DNA of 57,606 nucleotides from UMGS1889 sp900556055 (GTDB lineage: Bacteria; Bacillota; Clostridia; Oscillospirales; Ruminococcaceae), in assembly GCA_902463265.1 (NCBI GenBank), contig CABQEV010000013.1:1-57606 (forward strand), read 5' to 3'. Shown here in pieces: positions 31,487-39,953 of this stretch; within the stretch, counting starts at the first letter, position 1; every line of letters starts with the position of its first letter. The notes under the pieces are model-generated. The model searched no databases, was not told where the DNA came from, and saw only the letters and a program-made list of their open reading frames with translations. The position numbers and the translations under genes were made by a program.

Positions 31487-32656
31487 TCAGAATTCAGCGA
31501 TGTCGCGTGCAATGACTTCCATGCACATTCTGCCGTTGTGATACGGACACTTCCAGGGATTTACCATATCAACAGTCTGCATCGGAGTACCGTCCTCTGC
31601 GACCTCGCCCCACCATTCGCCGCATCTATTGTCGATCTGCTTTTCCTTGATCCAGTTCCAGATAGTCTTTGCGGATCCAAGGAATGCCTTGTTGCCGCTG
31701 TGAGCATACGCATTCAAAAATCCTACAACACCCTCTGCCTGTACCCACCATACACGCTTTGTATCTATCTTGTCATTCTCGCGCTCGTTGTTGAGTGCGC
31801 CGTTTTTCAGAGCGATATTCATTATATTTTCCGAGATAAGGAGATTTTTCTCCTTCCACTCCTCAGCAAGCTCGGAATCTCCGAGAACCTCGCATGCACG
31901 GTCGATCAGCCATGTAGCCTCGATATCGTGTCCGTAGGAATGGATATCACCGATAACGTTCAGATCAACATCGAAGAATACCTTCAGGCAATGGTTTTTG
32001 CCGTCGTAGATCTTATCCTTTGCAAGTCTCAGCAGGAAATCGAGTCTGTCGGCAACTTTTGTATCGCCGCTTGCCTTCAGCAGCACGGTATATGCCTCTA
32101 TAAGATGAAGAACGGTGTTCATGGTCTTGTCAGCCATCAGACCGTTTTCGGAAAGGGCATCATTTTCGATAAGCTTCCAGTTTTTGTCGAAGGCTTCCAT
32201 ATAAGCGATGCTGTCTGTGCACTTCTCCTCAACTGTATCGAACAGAGTGAAAGCAAGCTTCAGAGCTTCCTTATCCTTGCTTGCAAGATAATACTCGGAA
32301 AGCGCATAAATAGCAAAAGCCTGATTATAGGTGTGCTTCATCGAATCGGAAACGCTTCCGTCATACTTCATCAGCCAGTAAACGCCGCCGTTTTCACGGT
32401 CAACGCAGTGATCTCTGAGGAATTCGTAAGCATGCTTTGCATTGTCGAGATTATCCTCGCCGCCAACTGTCATATAGGCACTTGAATAGAACCAAAGTAT
32501 TCTTGAATTGAGGATAACGCCCTTGTCAGCCTTTTTATCGACATTGAGATCATTGTCCATAAAGCCGTAAAATCCGCCGAATTCATTATCCCTCATTTTA
32601 TTCCAGAAGGGTATGATATGTTCGGTAAGCTCCGATCTGCATTCATCTGTAAACAT
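31487..32656 (-). CDS. Cellobiose 2-epimerase (AGE family)
   Basis: A 389-aa (alpha/alpha)6-barrel enzyme that converts cellobiose to 4-O-glucosyl-mannose and also acts on lactose-type disaccharides. The sequence follows the Ruminococcus albus enzyme as I remember it: HIIPFWNK, NEFGGFYGF, DKKADKGVILNSRILWFYS, HSYGHDIEATWL, VWWVQAEGVVGFLNAY and PWKCPYHNGRMCMEVI. Catalytic His residues lie in HSYGHDIE and PYHNGR. The start at 32656 follows AAGGGGTG; a GTG at 32665 lies inside that site. It has no metabolic partner nearby and is embedded between DUF1015 and comFB. Confidence 0.9.
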   Translation of the reverse strand: MFTDECRSELTEHIIPFWNKMRDNEFGGFYGFMDNDLNVDKKADKGVILNSRILWFYSSAYMTVGGEDNLDNAKHAYEFLRDHCVDRENGGVYWLMKYDGSVSDSMKHTYNQAFAIYALSEYYLASKDKEALKLAFTLFDTVEEKCTDSIAYMEAFDKNWKLIENDALSENGLMADKTMNTVLHLIEAYTVLLKASGDTKVADRLDFLLRLAKDKIYDGKNHCLKVFFDVDLNVIGDIHSYGHDIEATWLIDRACEVLGDSELAEEWKEKNLLISENIMNIALKNGALNNERENDKIDTKRVWWVQAEGVVGFLNAYAHSGNKAFLGSAKTIWNWIKEKQIDNRCGEWWGEVAEDGTPMQTVDMVNPWKCPYHNGRMCMEVIARDIAEF

Positions 32657-32674
32657 CGAAAACACCCCTTTTTA

Positions 32675-33955
32675 TTAATCTTTGAACCTGTTCATGACAA
32701 GTCCCGTTATAAGCTTGGGATAGAAATATGTGGATTTCTGCGGCATTTTTTCGCCTGCAAGAGCCACATCTCTTATCTCACGCACCTTTGTGGGATTGAG
32801 GATAAATGCGCAGTCCGCCTTGCCGTCATCAACAGCCGCAAGAGCCTCCGCAAAGCTTCTTGTATATGTAAGATTTTTCTGATTTGCCATGTTTTCCTTG
32901 TCGATGCCCATTATTCTTTCGAGGATAAGGGTATGCAGCACGGAAACGTCCAGACCGCAGTATGCATCGGACTTTTCGGGCAGAAGCTTCTTTACAGCCT
33001 CCGTATCCTTCAGCTTCATCACTGTAAAATGGCCGTTCGCATACATTGCAAATGCCTTGCTTCCCTCGTCATAGCAGGCACTCAGCATTCCCTCCATCTC
33101 GGAAGATGAGGTAACGATCTTTGTTTCAAAGTAATCGCTTGCGCCGCAGGTAACGTTCTGCTCATCGAAATCAGGCAGATCTCTTACTATCCTGTGTGTC
33201 GGGAACACAACAAGTCCGCTGTTTTCCATATTGACGAGCATCATCGGGATATATCCGCTGAGGTCGCCGGGAACAGCATCGCCGTTCGAGCAGAGATGCT
33301 TATGATAATTGAGTGCTGTCTCATAGCGGTGATGTCCGTCAGCGATATAAAGCTTCTTGTCGGCAAATTTCTTTGAAACAGCATCAATAACGCTCTCATC
33401 GGATACGCACCACATCTTGTGTACAGTGCCGTCATTATCTGTCACGCTCATATCGGGTTCGCCCTTGGAAATGCTGTCGATAAGGTCATATACAGAACCG
33501 TCCTCGTCCATGTATAGCGAATAGATCTGGCTGAAATTAGCGTTTGTCTCGCTCATAAGATTAAATCTGTCAGCCTTTGCCTTTGAAAGAGTTTCCTCAT
33601 GCGGCAGGATAACGCCGTCAGAAAATTCCTGAAGCTTTACCAGGGAAACAAATCCCTTGACGGAATTCACCTTTCCCTGAGCCGTGAACACCATCTCGTA
33701 AACATAGATAGAGTCCTTTTCGTCCTTTTCGAGAATACCGCTGACAAGCCAGTCATTCAGTGTGATACCTGCCTGACGGTACTTGTTCTCGCCTGCGGGC
33801 AGTTCGAGCCTGATTATATTATAAGGATTTTCTTCGATGAATTTTTCACGCTGTTCCTCCGAGATGATATCATAAGGAGGGCATACGAGAGTTCCGAGGC
33901 TGCCGCTCTTTGCAGTATTGTACCTGAGTCCCTTAAAGCCTTTTACCGTTGCCAT
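32675..33955 (-). CDS. DUF1015 family protein
   Basis: A 426-aa protein of the DUF1015 family. Typical features are the N-terminal GLRYN...LVCPPYDIISEEQR, LPHEETLSKAKADR, ADGHHRYETAL and the C-terminal MPQKSTYFYPKLITGLVMNR. In many Clostridia these genes are near serine biosynthesis genes, which are absent here. The start at 33955 follows AAAGGAAG. The biochemical function is not established as far as I know. Transcription probably continues from secA, 31 bp upstream. Confidence 0.85.
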   Translation of the reverse strand: MATVKGFKGLRYNTAKSGSLGTLVCPPYDIISEEQREKFIEENPYNIIRLELPAGENKYRQAGITLNDWLVSGILEKDEKDSIYVYEMVFTAQGKVNSVKGFVSLVKLQEFSDGVILPHEETLSKAKADRFNLMSETNANFSQIYSLYMDEDGSVYDLIDSISKGEPDMSVTDNDGTVHKMWCVSDESVIDAVSKKFADKKLYIADGHHRYETALNYHKHLCSNGDAVPGDLSGYIPMMLVNMENSGLVVFPTHRIVRDLPDFDEQNVTCGASDYFETKIVTSSSEMEGMLSACYDEGSKAFAMYANGHFTVMKLKDTEAVKKLLPEKSDAYCGLDVSVLHTLILERIMGIDKENMANQKNLTYTRSFAEALAAVDDGKADCAFILNPTKVREIRDVALAGEKMPQKSTYFYPKLITGLVMNRFKD

Positions 33956-33986
33956 AATATTTCTTCCTTTCGGGAAAATTATCGGA

Positions 33987-36725
33987 TTATTTGAGATCTC
34001 TGCCGCAGCAGTTCTTGTACTTCTTGCCGCTTCCGCAGGGGCATGGATCGTTTCTGCCGATCTTCTTGACACGTCTTTCGCTTGAATAGCTGCCGTCAGA
34101 ACCCGGATCGTCAGGCTTTGCTACCTGCTCTCTCTTGGGCGCTTCATTCTGCTTTATCTGGATAGTGAACAGCAGTCTGACAGTATCCTCACGGATAGAT
34201 TCGATCATAGCGTCGAACATCTCGAAGCCTTCATAACGGTACTCAACAACAGGGTTCTTCTGACCGTATGCTCTGAGTCCGATACCCTTCTTCAGCTCTT
34301 CCATGTCGTCGATATGGTTCATCCACTTTGTATCAACGATCTTCAGCAGAACAACTCTTTCAAGCTCTCTGAGGACATCGCTGCCGATATTCTTTTCCTT
34401 CTGCTCATAGTAATCAAGTGCTCTGGTGGTGAGCATATTGACGATATCTTCCTTCTTGAGCTCACTCAGCTCCTGGGTCGTATACTTGAAGTCATTGGGC
34501 AGAGTGAAAAGTCCCATAAAGTGGTCACGCAGACCTGCAAGATTCCAGTCGTCCTGAACGCTGCCGTCAAGGATATAAGCGTCCACGCTCTCCTGAATGA
34601 GATCCTTTATCATCTTTATGATATACTCGTGGATATCCTCGCCGTCAAGCACCTTAGCTCTCTGACCGTAGATGATCTCACGCTGCTTGGACATAACGTC
34701 GTCGTAATTGAGGACATTCTTTCTGATGCCGAAGTTTCTTCCCTCGACCTTCTTCTGTGAGGATTCGATGACCTTTGTCAGCATCTTGCTTTCGATAGGC
34801 ATATTCTCGTCAACGTTCAGGGAATCCATCATAGTGGTGATCCTGTCACCGCCGAAGAGTCGCATAAGATCGTCCTCAAGTGACAGGAAGAAGCGGCTCT
34901 CGCCCTCATCTCCCTGACGGCCGGCACGTCCTCTCAGCTGGTTGTCGATACGTCTGGACTCATGTCTTTCAGTACCGAGGATAAACAGACCGCCTGCCGC
35001 ACGCACCTCATCAGCCTTTTCCTTTATCTCATCGCTGTGCTTCCTGTACAGCTCTCTGTAATGCTCTCTTGCCGCAATGATCTCGGGATCATCTGTTTCA
35101 GCGTAGCTTATAGCCTCGTTGATAAGATCCTCGTCCATGCCTTCCTTGCGCATATCAGCCTTAGCCATGAACTCAGCGTTACCGCCGAGGAGGATATCCG
35201 TTCCTCGTCCTGCCATGTTGGTAGCGATCGTAACGGCACCGAACTTACCTGCCTGTGCAACGATCTCAGCTTCCTTTGCATGCTGCTTTGCGTTGAGCAC
35301 CTCGTGCTTGATGCCCTTCTTTTTCAGCATTGATGACAGCAGCTCCGACTTTTCGATGGAGATAGTGCCGACAAGAACAGGCTGTCCCTTTGCGTGGCAC
35401 TCAATGATCTGCTCGATAGCAGCATTATATTTTCCCTTTTCCGTCTTGTAAACGACATCGGGATGATCTATTCTCTTTACAGGCTTGTTGGTAGGTATCT
35501 CGATAACATCGAGCTTGTATATCTCCCTGAACTCGTCCTCCTCGGTCATGGCAGTACCTGTCATACCGGAAAGCTTTGTGTACAGACGGAAATAGTTCTG
35601 GAATGTTACGGTAGCAAGAGTCTTGGACTCGTTTGCGATCTTAACGCCTTCCTTAGCCTCGATAGCCTGATGCAGACCGTCATTGAAACGTCTGCCTATC
35701 ATAAGACGGCCGGTGAACTCATCGACGATGATTACCTCGCCCTCTTCATTTACAACATAGTCGATATCTGCCTTCATAACACCGTTAGCCTTCAGAGCCT
35801 GGTTGATATGATGGAGCAGAGTCATGTTTTCGGAATCCATAAGGTTTACAACATTGAAGTGCTTCTCAGCCTTGCGGACACCGTTTCTTGTGATAGTAGC
35901 TGTCTTAGCCTTTTCATCTACGATATAATCGTAATCCTCAGCTACTTCCTCCTGATCCTCCTTATCGTCCATCTCAACGACATAGAAAGGCTTCAGGGTC
36001 TTTACGAATTTATCTACAACTGTATAAAGCTCAGTGGATTTATCGCCCTGACCTGAAATGATAAGCGGAGTTCTTGCTTCATCTATAAGGATAGAATCGA
36101 CCTCATCGACGATAGCGAAGTGATGACCTCTCTGCACCATATCCTTCTTATATATAACCATGTTGTCACGCAGATAATCGAAGCCGAACTCATTGTTCGT
36201 ACCGTATGTGATATCGCAGTTATATGCGGCACGTCTTTCATCATTCGTAAGACCGTGCAGGATACAGCCGATGGACTGACCAAGATAGCGGAATACCTTG
36301 CCCATTTCCTCAGACTGTGATTTAGCCAGATAGTCGTTTACCGTTACAACGTGAACGCCCTTGCCTTCAAGAGAATTCATATAGGCTGCACAGCACGCAA
36401 CGAGAGTTTTACCTTCACCTGTTCTCATCTCAGCGATACGTCCCTGATGAAGAACGATAGCACCGATTATCTGTACAGGGAAAGGCTTTTTGCCGAGAAC
36501 ACGGTAAGCCGCCTCACGGACTGTAGCAAGCGCATTGGGAAGGATATCGTCAAGAGTCTCGCCGTTTGCGAGCCTGTCCTTCATTATCTGAGTCTGCGCC
36601 TTGAGAGTTTCCTCAGACATAGCCTGATATTCATCGTCAAGAGCAAGAACCTTATTTTTAATTGGTTCGATTTTTGAAAGCTCACGCTTACTGTAAGAGC
36701 CGAACAATCCATCAAAAAGTCCCAT
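33987..36725 (-). CDS. secA: Protein translocase ATPase SecA
   Basis: A 912-aa motor of the Sec pathway that drives unfolded preproteins through SecYEG. NBD1 Walker A is MRTGEGKTLVA; Walker B and DEVDSILIDEARTPL follow. The preprotein crosslinking domain spans about 220-370, with an acidic insert near 245-260 (DDKEDQEEVAEDYD). NBD2 carries TNMAGRGTDI. The C-terminal zinc SEC-C motif is DPCPCGSGKKYKNCC. It has a consensus promoter at 36797-36825 and leads a long collinear run down to pilT. Confidence 0.97.
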   Translation of the reverse strand: MGLFDGLFGSYSKRELSKIEPIKNKVLALDDEYQAMSEETLKAQTQIMKDRLANGETLDDILPNALATVREAAYRVLGKKPFPVQIIGAIVLHQGRIAEMRTGEGKTLVACCAAYMNSLEGKGVHVVTVNDYLAKSQSEEMGKVFRYLGQSIGCILHGLTNDERRAAYNCDITYGTNNEFGFDYLRDNMVIYKKDMVQRGHHFAIVDEVDSILIDEARTPLIISGQGDKSTELYTVVDKFVKTLKPFYVVEMDDKEDQEEVAEDYDYIVDEKAKTATITRNGVRKAEKHFNVVNLMDSENMTLLHHINQALKANGVMKADIDYVVNEEGEVIIVDEFTGRLMIGRRFNDGLHQAIEAKEGVKIANESKTLATVTFQNYFRLYTKLSGMTGTAMTEEDEFREIYKLDVIEIPTNKPVKRIDHPDVVYKTEKGKYNAAIEQIIECHAKGQPVLVGTISIEKSELLSSMLKKKGIKHEVLNAKQHAKEAEIVAQAGKFGAVTIATNMAGRGTDILLGGNAEFMAKADMRKEGMDEDLINEAISYAETDDPEIIAAREHYRELYRKHSDEIKEKADEVRAAGGLFILGTERHESRRIDNQLRGRAGRQGDEGESRFFLSLEDDLMRLFGGDRITTMMDSLNVDENMPIESKMLTKVIESSQKKVEGRNFGIRKNVLNYDDVMSKQREIIYGQRAKVLDGEDIHEYIIKMIKDLIQESVDAYILDGSVQDDWNLAGLRDHFMGLFTLPNDFKYTTQELSELKKEDIVNMLTTRALDYYEQKEKNIGSDVLRELERVVLLKIVDTKWMNHIDDMEELKKGIGLRAYGQKNPVVEYRYEGFEMFDAMIESIREDTVRLLFTIQIKQNEAPKREQVAKPDDPGSDGSYSSERRVKKIGRNDPCPCGSGKKYKNCCGRDLK

Positions 36726-36796
36726 TAATCAAATCCACCTTATAAAAAATTAATATGAAAAACCGCCGAGCGGAATCAACATCTACATACTTCATT

Positions 36797-36825
36797 ATTA
36801 TAACGCTTTTCGCACTGAATGTCAA
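36797..36825 (-). promoter_or_regulatory. Promoter of secA and possibly the run down to pilT
   Basis: On the minus strand: TTGACA (36820-36825), a 17-bp spacer and TATAAT (36797-36802), both consensus. It lies about 70 bp upstream of the secA ATG, which has AAGGTGG as ribosome site. Confidence 0.85.
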
Positions 36826-36918
36826 ATATTTTTTTCACAAAAAATCCGAAAATATGCGCATAAAAAGCCTTAAACCGCAGATAATAATGCAAATCATGCA
36901 AAAAGGAGCGTATTACAC

Positions 36919-37536
36919 ATGGAATTTTCATCAAGTATCACAAAAGAGAACCTTATGCGGGCTTTTGCCGGAGAATCTCAGGCAAGAAACCGCTACACAT
37001 TTGCCGCCGATGCCGCAAAGCAGCAGAAATACGAGTTCATCAGCCGTGTTTTCAAGCTGACTGCCGCACAGGAAAAAGCCCATGCCGAGATATTCTACAA
37101 TTTTCTGAAGCAGCTGAACGGCGAAAACATCGCTGTTGACGGCGCATATCCCGTAGATAATTACGACGATATAACCAAGCTGCTCCTGTCCGCACAGCAT
37201 AATGAATACGAGGAATCGGAAACAGTCTATCCCGCATTCGCAAAGACTGCCTCTGAAGAAGGCTTCACGCAGATAGCCGCCGCATTCGGGAATATCGCAA
37301 AAATAGAAAAAGTCCACGGCGACCGCTTCGGCACTTTTGCATCACTTATCGCAAACGGTCTGCTCTATAAGTCCGACTGCGCCCCCTCAGCCGATACCGA
37401 GTGGCTCTGCCTCAACTGCGGACATATCCACAAGGGACCGTCCGCACCCGCAAACTGCCCCGTCTGCCATGCCGACCGAGGATTTTTCGTCCCCTTCAAA
37501 TACTACGATTTCAAAGAAAAAGGCTATGCAAACTGA
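36919..37536 (+). CDS. rbr: Rubrerythrin
   Basis: A 205-aa non-haem diiron peroxidase that detoxifies hydrogen peroxide in anaerobes. The ferritin-like domain (about 1-150) has the two Exx(H) iron motifs: ESQARNRY, EKAHAE, EYEE and EKVHGDRF. The C-terminal rubredoxin domain has CLNCGHIH and CPVCHADRGFF, a Cys4 iron site. An AAAAGGAG site precedes the ATG. Single-gene unit, divergent from secA, with its own terminator. Confidence 0.95.
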   Translation: MEFSSSITKENLMRAFAGESQARNRYTFAADAAKQQKYEFISRVFKLTAAQEKAHAEIFYNFLKQLNGENIAVDGAYPVDNYDDITKLLLSAQHNEYEESETVYPAFAKTASEEGFTQIAAAFGNIAKIEKVHGDRFGTFASLIANGLLYKSDCAPSADTEWLCLNCGHIHKGPSAPANCPVCHADRGFFVPFKYYDFKEKGYAN

Positions 37537-37549
37537 GTGATCCCCGTTC

Positions 37550-37584
37550 AGGCACTTCGGCTGATGTCGGAGTGCCTATTTTTC
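37550..37584 (+). terminator. Terminator of rubrerythrin
   Basis: AGGCACTTCG (37550-37559) pairs with CGGAGTGCCT (37568-37577), followed by ATTTTTC. It overlaps the recQ stop codon on the opposite strand. Confidence 0.8.
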
Positions 37585-39942
37585 GCCTATGGGATAAAGT
37601 GCAAGCTGTCCCAGCTCCGAAAGGATAAATTCCTGCGCCGCACGTCCCAGCAGCATCTTTCTGTAATGCTCGCCGCTTTTCAGTTCAACATCTCTGAATG
37701 ATATTTCAAGCGCCGCGGAGCTTTCAGACTCGGAATATCTCACCCTGCCGCTGCCGTCACGCTCTTTTTTGATATATCCCGTGCGAGCGAGAAGATCAAT
37801 GACCGCAGATGCCGCCTTTCCGACCGATATATCGGAATTTGCTTCTTCGGCGATCCTCATCATAAAGTCCTTTGCGCCTGCACCTTCATCGGACGCAGTG
37901 AGCAGATCACGCTTGAAATACAGCTCCGCAAATGCCTCCTGGAGTATTTCCGTTGACTTTGTAACAGTCGTGCTGAGCCCTCGGCGGTAGATATTATCCG
38001 CCGTGTTTTCGGGAACGGAAAGCTCCCTTTCCAGCCTGCGCATTATGTCACGCTTTTCGCTCTGCGGCATACTTACAGCCTTTTCCGGCATAGGCACACC
38101 GTTCAGATGATCGTTTATTATCCCTAGGAAGATCTCGCCGTATCTTTCAAGCTTCACGCTGCCGACACCCGAAACCGAGCGCATTTCTTCCGGCGTCCTC
38201 GGGAGTATCCTGCACATCGAGATAAGCGCTGCATTTCCGAATATTACATACGCAGGCACACTCTGCACCGCCGCAAGCTCCGCACGCTTTGCCCTCAGCT
38301 TTGCCAGCAGATCCTCATCAACGGGATATTCCGTCCTGATCCTGTCACGGCTGCGGCTTTTCTCAGCCTTTTCGGGATCCGCCATCGCTTCGGGGACATC
38401 CGCTTCAAATCTTACCGCACCCTTCAGCACCGCCGCACCGTCTGCGGTTATCTTCAGAATCGCATATTCATCATCAGTGGGTCTGACAAGACCGTTTTCC
38501 TCCATAACTGCGAGATAAAAGTTCATTCTGTCCCGTGAGCAGTCCTTCATTATCCCGTAAACGCTCAGCTTTTCAAAGCCCCTTTCGGTGACTTTTTCCG
38601 ACCTTGACCCCCTCAGGACATTGAACACCATGCCTTTGCCGAACCTCTGCCCCGTCCTTGCTATGCAGGACATTATCATCTGTGCGGGAACAGTCAGATC
38701 CGTGCGCACCCTTTTGCCCGTGCAGCTTGAACAGTTTCCGCAGTAGGTCGGTGCATCTTCGCCGAAATAGTTCAGTATGTATTTTCTCAGACAGCCTGTT
38801 GTTTTTGCATAATCCGCCATGACATTCAGCCTGTCATGCGCCCTTTTGCGCACAGCTTCCGCTTCCTCGGGAGTTATATCGGGATTTTCGTTCGGCATAT
38901 CTATCAGATATTTCGCCGTAACTATATCCTGCGATGAAAACAGAAGCACACATTCAGCGTCCGAACCGTCACGTCCCGCACGTCCTGCCTCCTGATAATA
39001 GCTCTCTATGTCCTTCGGCATATTATAATGTATAACATAAGCGACATCGGGCTTGTCAATGCCCATTCCGAATGCATTTGTCGCCGCCATTATTTTTACT
39101 CTGTCATAGATGAAATCCTCCTGCGCCGTCCTGCGCTCCTCATCGGACAGTCCCGCATGATAGCGAGCCGCCGAATAGCCCTCCTCACGCAGTCTGCGGC
39201 AGACCTCCTCGACATTTTTTCTGGAACTGCAATACACTATACCGCTGCTTTCGGGATATTTCGCAATGACCGTTTTCATCTCCTCATATTTATCGGACGG
39301 ACGGACATTTCTGACCTCAAACCGCAGATTTTCCCTGTCAAATCCCGTCGTCAGCGAAAACGGGTCACTGAGCCGCAGACATCTTATTATATCCTCCCTG
39401 ACAATGCTCGTCGCAGTCGCCGTAAATGCCGCAGTTACGGGGCGTTTCGGAAGATTTTCGATGAATTCGGCTATTTTCAGATAGCTCGGTCGGAAATCCT
39501 GTCCCCATTGCGATACGCAGTGTGCTTCATCGACCGTCACCATCGTGATATTCAGATGCGAACAAGCCTCGATAAAGCTCGGCACTGCAAGCCTTTCTGG
39601 CGCAGCATAGATTATCTTGTACATGCCCTGCCGCATATTGCTCTCTGCCCTGTTCATCTGCGCATATGTGAGCGAGCTGTTCAGAAACGCCGCCCTTACG
39701 CCCGACTGCACCAGCGATGTCACCTGATCCTTCATAAGCGAGATAAGCGGCGATATCACGATAGTCACGCCGTCCGACATAAGTGCGGGCAGCTGATAGC
39801 ATATCGACTTTCCCGCACCCGTCGGCATGACCGCCATAACGTCACGTCCGCTGAGAACAGCGTCGATTATCTCCTCCTGACCGTCACGAAAGCTGTCATA
39901 TCCGAAGAAGCTTTTCAGGGCTTCAAGCTTAGCGTTTTCCAA
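37576..39942 (-). CDS. recQ: ATP-dependent DNA helicase RecQ
   Basis: A 788-aa 3'-5' helicase for recombination and fork repair. Helicase motifs: PTGAGKSICYQLP (I), VDEAHCVSQWGQDFRP (II), TATAT (III) and QEAGRAGRDG (VI). The zinc-binding RQC region has CLRKYILNYFG and CGNCSSC. HRDC-like domain about 530-600. A C-terminal extension of about 180 residues with winged-helix-like ending follows. The likely start is a TTG at 39942, placed six bases after GGAGG; that site overlaps the stop of the upstream transglutaminase gene. The only longer reading begins inside that gene. Confidence 0.9.
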   Translation of the reverse strand: MENAKLEALKSFFGYDSFRDGQEEIIDAVLSGRDVMAVMPTGAGKSICYQLPALMSDGVTIVISPLISLMKDQVTSLVQSGVRAAFLNSSLTYAQMNRAESNMRQGMYKIIYAAPERLAVPSFIEACSHLNITMVTVDEAHCVSQWGQDFRPSYLKIAEFIENLPKRPVTAAFTATATSIVREDIIRCLRLSDPFSLTTGFDRENLRFEVRNVRPSDKYEEMKTVIAKYPESSGIVYCSSRKNVEEVCRRLREEGYSAARYHAGLSDEERRTAQEDFIYDRVKIMAATNAFGMGIDKPDVAYVIHYNMPKDIESYYQEAGRAGRDGSDAECVLLFSSQDIVTAKYLIDMPNENPDITPEEAEAVRKRAHDRLNVMADYAKTTGCLRKYILNYFGEDAPTYCGNCSSCTGKRVRTDLTVPAQMIMSCIARTGQRFGKGMVFNVLRGSRSEKVTERGFEKLSVYGIMKDCSRDRMNFYLAVMEENGLVRPTDDEYAILKITADGAAVLKGAVRFEADVPEAMADPEKAEKSRSRDRIRTEYPVDEDLLAKLRAKRAELAAVQSVPAYVIFGNAALISMCRILPRTPEEMRSVSGVGSVKLERYGEIFLGIINDHLNGVPMPEKAVSMPQSEKRDIMRRLERELSVPENTADNIYRRGLSTTVTKSTEILQEAFAELYFKRDLLTASDEGAGAKDFMMRIAEEANSDISVGKAASAVIDLLARTGYIKKERDGSGRVRYSESESSAALEISFRDVELKSGEHYRKMLLGRAAQEFILSELGQLALYPIGEK

Positions 39943-39953
39943 ATTTCTTCCTC

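Noticed and set aside
36755..37060. 101-aa frame overlapping the start of rubrerythrin
   Set aside because: It lies across the secA-rubrerythrin promoter region and runs out of frame into the rubrerythrin gene. It has no ribosome site.
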